Positions 55,818 through 64,000 of a stretch of DNA of 64,000 nt are shown piece after piece (position 1 is the stretch's first letter; the number at the start of each line of letters is the position of its first letter). This DNA comes from Duganella sacchari (GTDB lineage Bacteria > Pseudomonadota > Gammaproteobacteria > Burkholderiales > Burkholderiaceae_D). The DNA lies in assembly GCF_900143065.1 (NCBI RefSeq), contig NZ_FRCX01000005.1, positions 124,001-188,000 on the forward strand, read 5' to 3'. The notes under the pieces are model-generated. The model was not told where the DNA came from, searched no databases, and saw only the letters and a list, made by a program, of their open reading frames with translations. The position numbers were made by a program, and so were the translations under genes.

Positions 55818-56932
55818 ACCAATACCAGGTTGTCGCGGTGGATCAGTTCCTTGCCTTCGACAAAGCCAAGGATGGATTCGATCTCGCTCGATGGCTTGCG
55901 CATGATGCGGCGGGTTTCGGCGCTGGTGTAGTTCGACAGGCCGCGCGCGACCGCGATGCCGTCCGAATTCACGCAGGTGATGACGGCGCCGCGGCCAAAC
56001 TCGCCTTTCACATCCGTCACGCCGATAGGCAGCAGCGACTTGCCTTCGCCTGTCAGCTTCTGCACCGCGCCCGCGTCCAGCACGACCTGCCCTACCGTGT
56101 GCAGATGATCCGCCATCCACTGCTTGCGCGCGGTCAGGTGGCCGGTCTGCGCCGCCAATTCAGTACCAATCGATTCGCCGGCGGCCAGCCGCGCCAGCAC
56201 TTCGCTTTCGCGGCCATAGGCGATGATCGTGTGCGCGCCTGATTTGGCGGCGCGCTTGGCCGCCAGGATCTTGGTCAGCATGCCGCCGCGTCCCAGACTG
56301 CTGCCGGCACCACCCGCCATCGCCTCGAGTGCCGGATCGCCCGCGCGGCCCTGCTGGATCAGCACCGCCGATGGATCTTTGCGCGGATCGGCGCTGTACA
56401 GGCCTTTCTGGTCGGTGAGGATAATCAGCGCATCAGCCTCGATCAGGTTGGCCACCAGCGCGCCCAGCGTATCATTGTCGCCGAACTTGATCTCGTCGGT
56501 GACCACCGTATCGTTCTCGTTGATGATCGGGACGATCCCCAGCCGCAGCAAGGTGGTCAGCGTCGACCGCGCATTCAGATAGCGCTCGCGGTCGGCCAGG
56601 TCAGCGTGGGTGAGCAGCACCTGCGCCGTGCCCAGTCCATGCGCGCGGAAGCTGGTTTCATAAATCTGCGCGAGGCCCATCTGGCCCACAGCGGCGCAGG
56701 CTTGCAGTTCGTGGATATCGGTGGGGCGGGCTTCAAAGCCCAGGCGCAGCATGCCCTCGGCAATTGCGCCGGACGACACCAGTACCACCTGCTTGCCCAA
56801 TGCGCGCAGGCCTGCGATCTGCGCGGCCCAGCGCGCGATGGCAGCGTGATCGAGTCCGCGGCCATCATTGGTGACCAGCGATGATCCAACCTTGATGATG
56901 ATGCGGTGTGATTTTTGTATGACGGAATTCAT
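55814..56932 (-). CDS. proB: Glutamate 5-kinase
   Basis: It phosphorylates glutamate, the first step of proline synthesis. The 372-residue protein has the kinase domain ([55 protein letters not shown]) and a C-terminal PUA domain from about residue 275 ([20 protein letters not shown]). It is the last gene of the rplU-rpmA-obgE-proB series, the typical beta-proteobacterial order, but is separated from obgE by about 180 bases with a terminator-like hairpin. Confidence 0.96.
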   Translation of the reverse strand: MNSVIQKSHRIIIKVGSSLVTNDGRGLDHAAIARWAAQIAGLRALGKQVVLVSSGAIAEGMLRLGFEARPTDIHELQACAAVGQMGLAQIYETSFRAHGLGTAQVLLTHADLADRERYLNARSTLTTLLRLGIVPIINENDTVVTDEIKFGDNDTLGALVANLIEADALIILTDQKGLYSADPRKDPSAVLIQQGRAGDPALEAMAGGAGSSLGRGGMLTKILAAKRAAKSGAHTIIAYGRESEVLARLAAGESIGTELAAQTGHLTARKQWMADHLHTVGQVVLDAGAVQKLTGEGKSLLPIGVTDVKGEFGRGAVITCVNSDGIAVARGLSNYTSAETRRIMRKPSSEIESILGFVEGKELIHRDNLVLV

Positions 56933-57054
56933 GGGTGCGACAACATTCTCAAAACAAGCGGGAGGGGGATCTGCTGTATTTTGGCGGGCTGGTTGCCCTG
57001 CTTTGCCGCTAACAGTCGCCGGCCCTGCGGTAGGCAGAACGGGCGCCGAGATGG

Positions 57055-57086
57055 AAAGGCATAATCAGCTGATAACTGATTATGCC
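57055..57086 (-). terminator. Hairpin after obgE
   Basis: GGCATAATCAG and CTGATTATGCC form a perfect 11-bp stem with a 7-base loop, followed on the minus strand by only three T. It is a candidate partial terminator between obgE and proB. Confidence 0.55.
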
Positions 57087-57111
57087 GGTGATGCGGTGGG
57101 GAGTCGAGTAC

Positions 57112-58579
<1,468 letters not shown>

Positions 58580-58616
58580 GCTAAAGCTCCTTGACTAAAA
58601 AAGTGTCGATACGCGA

Positions 58617-58928
58617 TTAGGCGTTGATCGAAACAACTTGGATTTCGGTGTAGTTCTGACGGTGACCCTGATGCTTCTGGTAGTGCTTACGACGACGCAT
58701 CTTGAAGATCTTCACCTTATCGTGACGACCGTGGGAAACAACAGTTACCAGAACCTTGGCACCTTCAACCAGCGGAGCACCGAACTTGATGCTTTCGCCC
58801 GCGCCAACGGCGAGGACTTGGTCAATGGTGATTTCGGAACCAATGTCTGCCGGTATCTGTTCTACTTTGAGTTTTTCGCCTGCAGCAACTTTATATTGTT
58901 TGCCGCCGGTTTTTATGACCGCGTACAT
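58617..58928 (-). CDS. rplU: 50S ribosomal protein L21
   Basis: A 103-residue protein that binds 23S r[63 protein letters not shown]. The ATG at 58928 is the conserved start; the frame runs further upstream through the leader and promoter. It is the first gene of the rplU-rpmA-obgE(-proB) series. Confidence 0.98.
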   Translation of the reverse strand: MYAVIKTGGKQYKVAAGEKLKVEQIPADIGSEITIDQVLAVGAGESIKFGAPLVEGAKVLVTVVSHGRHDKVKIFKMRRRKHYQKHQGHRQNYTEIQVVSINA

Positions 58929-58953
58929 GATTTGAAACCTCTTCAAATGTTGG

Positions 58954-58977
58954 AAAAATCCCCCGGACAAACCGGGG
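58954..58977 (-). terminator. Terminator-like hairpin in the rplU leader
   Basis: On the minus strand CCCCGG, loop TTTGT and CCGGGG are followed by GATTTTT, 26 bases before the rplU start codon. It lies in the transcript from the promoter at 58986-59014 and could attenuate ribosomal protein expression. Confidence 0.6.
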
Positions 58978-58985
58978 AACCGCAG

Positions 58986-59014
58986 ATTATACACAGGAAC
59001 GGAATTTGCGTCAA
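58986..59014 (-). promoter_or_regulatory. Strong sigma-70 promoter of rplU
   Basis: TTGACG (59009-59014) and a perfect TATAAT (58986-58991) are separated by 17 bases on the minus strand. It is the best promoter match in the window. Confidence 0.88.
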
Positions 59015-59178
59015 AAACTATACACAAATGGCCGAGAGCGTGGTATGTCAATCAATTTTCCCGCCTGACATGATTAGCAATACAACAATCTAGTTGCACG
59101 AAACAGGGGCTGGCGCCCCTAGAGGCGGGGGCATGGCGTATAATCCCGGCACCAATAGTCTAACTGCACAGGTTCGTC

Positions 59179-60168
59179 TTGTCTGCCGCCAACCCAAACG
59201 CCACCCAAAACAACATCACCCACACCATTGCCGCCGACATGGACGCGGTCAACGCGGTGATCCGTCAACGCCTGCATTCCGAGGTCAGCCTTGTTAATCA
59301 GATTGCGGAATACATCATCAGCGCGGGCGGCAAACGCATCCGTCCGGTACTGGTGCTGCTGGTAGCCAACGCTTATTCGTACCAGGGCAGCGCCCACCAC
59401 GAACTGGCTGCCGTGGTTGAATTCATCCACACCGCCACCCTGCTGCACGACGACGTGGTCGACGAATCGTCGCTGCGCCGTGGCCGCGCCACTGCCAACG
59501 CCCTGTTCGGCAATGCCGCCTCGGTACTGGTCGGCGACTTCCTGTATTCGCGCGCGTTCCAGATGATGGTCAGCCTGAACAATATGCGCGTGATGCAGAT
59601 TCTGTCGGACGCCACCAACGTGATTGCCGAAGGCGAAGTGCTGCAGTTGCTGAACATGCACGACCCGGACGTCACGCAAGAACGCTACCTGCAAGTGATC
59701 CGCTCCAAGACTGCCAAGCTGTTTGAAGCGGCGGCCGAGCTGGGTGCCCTGGTGGCGGGCGCCAACGACGCCCAGATCGCCGCCGCTGGCGAATACGGCC
59801 GCTCGCTGGGCACCGCCTTCCAGCTCATCGACGACGTGCTGGATTACGCGGGCGACGCCAGCGAAATCGGCAAAAACGTCGGCGACGACCTGCGCGAAGG
59901 CAAACCGACGCTGCCGCTGATCTATCTGATGGAAAACGGCACGGCCGAACAGCGCGAGCTGGTTCGTTCCTGCATCGAACAGGGCGACGAGCAGCACTTC
60001 GACACCATCCTGGCCGCCATCACCAGCAGCGGCGCGCTGGACTACACGCGCGAACAGGCCGTGATTGCCGCCCGGCGCGCAGCCGAAGCGATTGCCGACC
60101 TGCCGGACAGCGTCTACAAGGAATCGCTACTCCAGCTGGCGCACTTCTCGGTGCACCGCAACCACTAA
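59179..60168 (+). CDS. ispB: Octaprenyl diphosphate synthase
   Basis: It extends farnesyl diphosphate to the octaprenyl side chain of ubiquinone. The 329-residue protein has GGKRIRPVL, the first Asp motif LLHDDVVDES, GNAASVLVGDFLYSRAF, and the second motif QLIDDVLDYAGD. The start is TTG at 59179 (translated M-SAANPNATQ); an ATG at 59239 would give a shorter protein that still holds all motifs. It diverges from rplU, the conserved arrangement. The product chain length is inferred from family and organism. Confidence 0.95.
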   Translation: MSAANPNATQNNITHTIAADMDAVNAVIRQRLHSEVSLVNQIAEYIISAGGKRIRPVLVLLVANAYSYQGSAHHELAAVVEFIHTATLLHDDVVDESSLRRGRATANALFGNAASVLVGDFLYSRAFQMMVSLNNMRVMQILSDATNVIAEGEVLQLLNMHDPDVTQERYLQVIRSKTAKLFEAAAELGALVAGANDAQIAAAGEYGRSLGTAFQLIDDVLDYAGDASEIGKNVGDDLREGKPTLPLIYLMENGTAEQRELVRSCIEQGDEQHFDTILAAITSSGALDYTREQAVIAARRAAEAIADLPDSVYKESLLQLAHFSVHRNH

Positions 60169-60173
60169 AACAG

Positions 60174-60197
60174 AACGGCGCTGCGGCGCCGTTTTTC
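60174..60197 (+). terminator. Terminator of ispB
   Basis: AACGGCGC, loop TGCG and GCGCCGTT are followed by TTT, 6 bases after the ispB stop codon. Confidence 0.82.
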
Positions 60198-60212
60198 ATT
60201 GCTGCCCTAACT

Positions 60213-60301
60213 CCGGGGTCAGGTCCGTCATTTCTACACGAACTCAACCGTAGCAGACGACAAGGGCTGAGCCCGTGTAGAAATGACGGACCTGACCCCG
60301 G
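60213..60301. repeat. Long perfect inverted repeat between ispB and the DUF6445 gene
   Basis: CCGGGGTCAGGTCCGTCATT and the next eight bases (60213-60240) have an exact complement at 60274-60301, with a 33-base loop. The 28-bp arms start with GGGGTCAGG, similar to the GGGGTCAGACCCC core of the other repeats here, and the element ends at the stop codon of the convergent gene. This is a REP-like or mobile hairpin element. Confidence 0.8.
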
Positions 60302-60302
60302 A

Positions 60303-60998
60303 TTAGCGGTAGCGGATGAAGGCGTTGATGGTGAGGCGGCCGGTGGCAGGATCGGCGCTCAGCAGTTCTGGCGCGCCGATCTGGCCGCTGTGGAAGATGG
60401 TGGCGTCGTAGAAGATGGCGCGGTTCCACTTGGCGGGCACGCTGCCCAGCTTTTCGAAGTAGTGGGCGTCGCCGTTGTAGTACTGCGGCGCGGCGCCGAT
60501 CACGCGGCTGAAGGCGTCGTTTTCCATGTGCCGCGCCTGGTGCAGCAGGTGGTCGATTTCCAAGGGATGCCGGCGCGGCCGGTAGAAGCTGGTGCCGCCC
60601 ATGCGCGCGTCTTCGAACAGGTACAGCACCGCTGCCGCCGCGCCCTCGCCGGGTGCAGATTCGCGCGCGTCGCGGTGGCAGATGCGCTGCTGCGGCATCA
60701 GCTCTTCCGGCTTGAGTGTGACGATGGACATGCGGGTGTTGAGGCCCAGCGCCTGCATCGCGCCAAACGCGGGCGCCAGATGGGCGTTGAAGAACGCCGC
60801 CATCGCCTGGTCGAATTCCGCCGGTAACGGCTGTTCGATGCCGGGGTAGCAGTTGATGGGCGCCGCGCGGAAGGCCTCGCGCTGCGCGACGGCATACGCC
60901 ACCATTTTGTGCGGCTCGGCGAGGAAGTCGTCCACCACCAGGCAGTAACGGCCATCCTCGATGACCGCCGCCTGCACCACCGGACGCGGATTCAACAT
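60303..60998 (-). CDS. DUF6445-like protein, probable 2-oxoglutarate/Fe(II) oxygenase fold
   Basis: A 231-residue protein starting MLNPRPVVQAAVIEDGRYCL. Features include VVDDFLAEPHKMVAY, INCYPGIEQPLP, QRICHRDARES, a TSFYRPRRHPLE segment and FYDATIFHSGQIG. HRD and a later His match the iron ligands of the 2-oxoglutarate-oxygenase-like proteins of DUF6445, which often sit near TonB receptors and tryptophan halogenases. No halogenase is seen here. The ATG at 60998 is two bases after the arsC stop, so the genes are coupled. Confidence 0.6.
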   Translation of the reverse strand: MLNPRPVVQAAVIEDGRYCLVVDDFLAEPHKMVAYAVAQREAFRAAPINCYPGIEQPLPAEFDQAMAAFFNAHLAPAFGAMQALGLNTRMSIVTLKPEELMPQQRICHRDARESAPGEGAAAAVLYLFEDARMGGTSFYRPRRHPLEIDHLLHQARHMENDAFSRVIGAAPQYYNGDAHYFEKLGSVPAKWNRAIFYDATIFHSGQIGAPELLSADPATGRLTINAFIRYR

Positions 60999-61000
60999 GG

Positions 61001-61348
61001 TCAGAGAATGTCCTGCACCAGTTCTGACGGACGGCACAGGCGCACGCCCTTGTCCGTCACCACGAATGGACGTTCGATCAGGATCGGATGCGCCATCATC
61101 GCATCCAGCAGCGCCTCGTCCGGCAGCGCGGCGTCAGCGAGACCCAGCTCCACATACAGGTCGCCCTTGTTGCGCATGGCCTGGCGCACGGTGATGCCGG
61201 CCTTGGCGATCATCGCCTGCAGGGCCGCGCGCGATGGCGGGTTCTTGACGTAGTCAACGATCTCCGGCTCGACGCCGCTGGCGCGAATGGCTTCCAGCGT
61301 TTTGCGCGAGGTGCCGCAAGCGGTGTTGTGATAGATGGTGATGCTCAT
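61001..61348 (-). CDS. arsC: ArsC-family reductase (glutaredoxin-dependent type)
   Basis: A 115-residue thioredoxin-fold protein with the catalytic Cys11 in YHNTACGTSRKTL and the C-terminal IERPFVVTDKGVRLCRPSE. The family reduces arsenate with glutaredoxin, but other members (Spx/YffB type) act on other substrates; the Arg in RPF typical of arsenate reductases is present. No arsR, arsB or acr3 gene is near. It lies in an operon between a TonB receptor and a DUF6445 gene. Confidence 0.9.
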   Translation of the reverse strand: MSITIYHNTACGTSRKTLEAIRASGVEPEIVDYVKNPPSRAALQAMIAKAGITVRQAMRNKGDLYVELGLADAALPDEALLDAMMAHPILIERPFVVTDKGVRLCRPSELVQDIL

Positions 61349-61389
61349 GATGCTGCCCTTGTACTCAATTCCAAAGGCAGCATTATGGC

Positions 61390-63717
61390 TTAAAACTTGG
61401 TCGCCAGGCTCACGCCGATGCTGCGCGGCGCCAGGCGATAGCCCTGCACGATCGACGCCACCTGCGGATGCTGGATGATGGTGTCGGTATCAAACGCATT
61501 CTTTACGAACGCGGTGAAGGCGTAGCTGCCAAACGTCATGCCCGCGCTGAAATCGGTGGTGTGATAGGCCGGACGATCGTGGTCGGTCTGCGTCGGGTCC
61601 AGCGAGCCTTTGCTGGCGCCTACCCACTGCATGCCCGCCATCACAAACGACGGCCGTTCCCACGCGGAGAAGTTGTAGGTCGCGTTGACCGCGGCGTTAT
61701 ATTTCGGTACACCCTGGATCTGCGCACCCGCCACCGCGCCCACCACACCGTTGTCGATGCCGATATCGTTCGACAGTTCGGCTTTCACGTAGCCGCCGGA
61801 TGCGCTCAGCGTCAGGCCAGGCAGTGGCTTGGCCTTGATGTCGAACTCAAAGCCTCTGGTGGTGGCGTCGCCTGCATTGGCGTTGTAGGTGTAGGCGCAG
61901 GTCGGCAGGTACACGCCCTGCTGGATGTTCTTCCACTTCACATAGAACACGTCCGCATTCACCGATACGCGGTTGTTGAGGAAGCGCGATTTACTGCCCA
62001 GCTCATAGCTCCACAAGCTGTCCGGGGAATACGCTGGCGGGCCTGCCGTGATGCCGTTCTTTTCCAGATCCGGACCGCAGGTGGTCGGCGGCACATAGAT
62101 ATTGGCGCCGCCCAGACGGAAGCCTTTCGCCACGCTGGTATAAACGGTGTTGGTGGGATTGACCTCCCACGTCAACGCGTACTTCGGCGTGAACGCCTTG
62201 GAGCTGGTTTCGGCACTGCTGTTATTGCCGGCGCCGGCCAGGTAATTACCGTTGCGCTGCTCCAGCGTGGTATTCGCCCTCAGATAGCGTGCACCAACCG
62301 TGGCATGCACCGTCGGCGAGAAATAGTAATTCAGTTCGCCGAAGATCGAGGCCTGCTTTTCGCGATAATGGAAGGCGCCCGCAAACGAGTTATCGTTCGG
62401 GAACTGGCCCGGTTTCGCATCGGGCAGCAGGTCAGGATCGGCGATATCGAAGCCGTACTGTTTAAACGTATCCGTCACGCCAAAGATAGGATCGTTCTCG
62501 ATGATGTTGGTATGCTGGCGCGAAAAATAGGTACCCGCCAGCCAGGTCCACGGTGACACTTTCTCGTCATACGGATGCGAAGCCAGACGGAATTCCTGCG
62601 CCACCTGCCGCACCTGGTTATTCAGATACACCGCCGACGGCAAGCCGGCAACCGCCGCAATCAGTTCCGGCGGCGCCTTGCCGCCATCCTCGGTCGATGT
62701 CAGAAAGGTCGATAGCGAATAGCTGTTGTATGCCGAACCGTTCTGGGTGCGGTCGAACTTGCGCTGGAAGTAGCTGGTGGCCGAGGTCAGGTCAAACTCG
62801 CCGAGGTCCCAGTTGACCGTCACGCTGGGCGCCAGCAGCTTGTCGATGGACGGCTCGCGCACCTGCTTCTGCGCCTGGTACAGCGGCAGGTCCAGATTGA
62901 ATGCGCCGATATCCTTGGCATCGATGCGCTGATAGTAGACCGACGGCGTCACCGTCAGAGAACGCGTCGGCCGCCACTTGAGCGCCGCGCGGAATTCCTG
63001 GTCGTTGATCTTGTTGATGTTACTGGCGATGACTTTGCCGTTGCCATCCACCTGGTTGATAAAGCCGCCCGTCTGCTGCGCCTGCACGCCGATGCGCAGC
63101 GCCAGCTCCTCGGGGATCAGCGGGAAGTTGGCCACCACATTGGCCGCATAGTTCGCGCTGCCGCCCCTGGTGTTGGAACCTTCAGTGTAGGTGGTGAACT
63201 CGCGCTCTTTCAGGTCCGGTTCATTCGGCACGAACTTGATGGTGCCGCCCATGGAACTGGCGCCGTACAAGGTCGCCTGCGGACCACGCAGCACTTCCAC
63301 GCGGTCAATATCGAAGAAGCGCGGCTCGATATTCCCCATGGTGTAGACGTTACCTACCGTGACCGGCGTATCGCCCAGGTAGATACCCACCGTGGCCGCC
63401 CCCGCCGTCGAGCTGATGCCGCGTATCTCCACGTTGGAGGTGCCCGGTCCCGCACCGCCATTGCCGCTGGCCGCCGTGAAGGAGATATTCGGCACCACGC
63501 GCGTGAGGTCGGTAATGTCGCGCACATGCTCGGACTGCAGCTGGGCGCCCGTGACCGCGCTGATGCTCATGGCGACCTTGGCCGGGTCTTCCTTGCGCTT
63601 CTGCGCGGTCACCTTGACGACTTCGATCTCGTCCGACGGCTGCGGCTGTTGCGCCCACGCTGGGGCGCTGAATGCCGTCAGGACGGCGGTGGCGATGAGT
63701 TTGCGGCGGATATCCAT
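61390..63717 (-). CDS. TonB-dependent outer membrane receptor (fourth)
   Basis: A 775-residue receptor: signal peptide ending AWAQ (residue 23), a TonB-box-like EIEVVKVTAQKRKED, a plug with VPNISFTAASGNGG, VEVLRGPQATLYGASSMGGT, and a barrel ending IGVSLATKF with a terminal Phe. The VEVLRGPQATLYG pattern is of the classic TonB receptor class, unlike the three earlier ones. The ATG at 63717 follows AAGGAGAACACCGCAC. It heads the unit with arsC (41-base gap) and the DUF6445 gene. The substrate is unknown. Confidence 0.92.
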   Translation of the reverse strand: MDIRRKLIATAVLTAFSAPAWAQQPQPSDEIEVVKVTAQKRKEDPAKVAMSISAVTGAQLQSEHVRDITDLTRVVPNISFTAASGNGGAGPGTSNVEIRGISSTAGAATVGIYLGDTPVTVGNVYTMGNIEPRFFDIDRVEVLRGPQATLYGASSMGGTIKFVPNEPDLKEREFTTYTEGSNTRGGSANYAANVVANFPLIPEELALRIGVQAQQTGGFINQVDGNGKVIASNINKINDQEFRAALKWRPTRSLTVTPSVYYQRIDAKDIGAFNLDLPLYQAQKQVREPSIDKLLAPSVTVNWDLGEFDLTSATSYFQRKFDRTQNGSAYNSYSLSTFLTSTEDGGKAPPELIAAVAGLPSAVYLNNQVRQVAQEFRLASHPYDEKVSPWTWLAGTYFSRQHTNIIENDPIFGVTDTFKQYGFDIADPDLLPDAKPGQFPNDNSFAGAFHYREKQASIFGELNYYFSPTVHATVGARYLRANTTLEQRNGNYLAGAGNNSSAETSSKAFTPKYALTWEVNPTNTVYTSVAKGFRLGGANIYVPPTTCGPDLEKNGITAGPPAYSPDSLWSYELGSKSRFLNNRVSVNADVFYVKWKNIQQGVYLPTCAYTYNANAGDATTRGFEFDIKAKPLPGLTLSASGGYVKAELSNDIGIDNGVVGAVAGAQIQGVPKYNAAVNATYNFSAWERPSFVMAGMQWVGASKGSLDPTQTDHDRPAYHTTDFSAGMTFGSYAFTAFVKNAFDTDTIIQHPQVASIVQGYRLAPRSIGVSLATKF

Positions 63718-63867
63718 GTGCGGTGTTCTCCTTGGCTGCTCCAAATTGATGCAATTCGGGCTAATTGTTTATATTAACCACATTGATCTTTTTGCAAAGC
63801 AAGAAGTTTGCCAAGGCGTTGGAAAGAAGCCACAAAGACAACTTTCCTTCAACCGCGTGCATACCCG

Positions 63868-64000
63868 CTACAGGCCGTAATCGACGTCCTTGGGCGCGAT
63901 TCCCTCGTTGACTGCGGCGACAAACGGCAGCGGCTGATCGTTCTGCTTGTAGACCACGCCCTCTTTCATCACGAAGCTGACCTTGGTCATCAGATTGATG
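63868..64000 (-). CDS. C-terminal end of an amidohydrolase-type protein, 5' part outside the window
   Basis: The last 43 residues are present: INLMTKVSFVMKEGVVYKQN, followed by DQPLPFVAAVNEGIAPKDVD and the final YGL before the TAG at 63868. The KVSFVMKEGVVYK pattern is the usual C-terminus of imidazolonepropionase-like amidohydrolases. It is 150 bases upstream of the TonB receptor gene on the same strand and could belong to the same unit. The small fragment limits the call. Confidence 0.5.
   Translation of the reverse strand, partial: INLMTKVSFVMKEGVVYKQNDQPLPFVAAVNEGIAPKDVDYGL

Noticed and set aside
61001..61348. Arsenic resistance operon
   Set aside because: Only an ArsC-family gene is present. 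No arsR, efflux pump or arsH-like gene is near.

Overview
The window is a GC-rich chromosomal segment of a betaproteobacterium, most likely the Oxalobacteraceae (Massilia, Duganella or Janthinobacterium type). This rests on gene order (rplU-rpmA-obgE-proB opposite ispB; glnA, a DUF4124 gene, ntrB and ntrC in a row), several large TonB-dependent receptors, a PEP-CTERM exported protein, an intracellular polyhydroxyalkanoate depolymerase and dispersed GGGGTCTGACCCC palindromes. It is mostly core genome. I see no prophage, CRISPR array, rRNA or tRNA gene.

Layout. 1-10.7 kb: the start of aroG (minus) behind an attenuator-type leader with an aromatic-rich leader peptide; a yhdP-nitrilase-tldD operon (minus); divergent glnE and a small Cache-domain protein (plus). 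11-28.5 kb: three large TonB-dependent receptors, each in its own transcription unit, alternate with housekeeping genes (tkt-gap, rsmE), an FAD-dependent oxidoreductase and a GAF histidine kinase. A decayed ISL3-type transposase fragment lies next to the first receptor. 28.5-33.2 kb: corA, then two short-chain dehydrogenases interleaved with two AraC-type regulators (GlxA-like and cupin-AraC).

33.2-38.6 kb: nitrogen control. glnA has a sigma-54 promoter and two perfect plus one degraded NtrC site; DUF4124-ntrB-ntrC follows downstream, and glnE at 7.5-10.2 kb encodes the enzyme that adenylylates GlnA. 38.6-48 kb: a TAXI-type binding protein with a membrane tail, a divergent bifunctional penicillin-binding protein, and a tight five-gene operon (YVTN propeller, polysaccharide deacetylase, sterol desaturase-like protein, EI24 protein, CinA-like protein) facing an FKBP. 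48-55.8 kb: an anti-sigma-like protein, HU, acyl-CoA-binding protein, a PEP-CTERM lectin-like protein, a PHA-system protein, ferredoxin plus ferredoxin reductase, phaZ, rnfB and nth. 55.8-60.2 kb: proB, obgE, rpmA, rplU (minus) and ispB (plus). 60.3-64 kb: a TonB receptor-arsC-DUF6445 operon and the end of an amidohydrolase.

The most notable signals are the probable leaderless aromatic leader peptide and attenuator before aroG, a branched RNA-like structure just before the FAD oxidoreductase, two related palindromic repeats plus a long hairpin repeat, the five-gene overlapping envelope operon, and the TonB receptor-arsC-DUF6445 unit. All calls come from reading the sequence; no database search was run.
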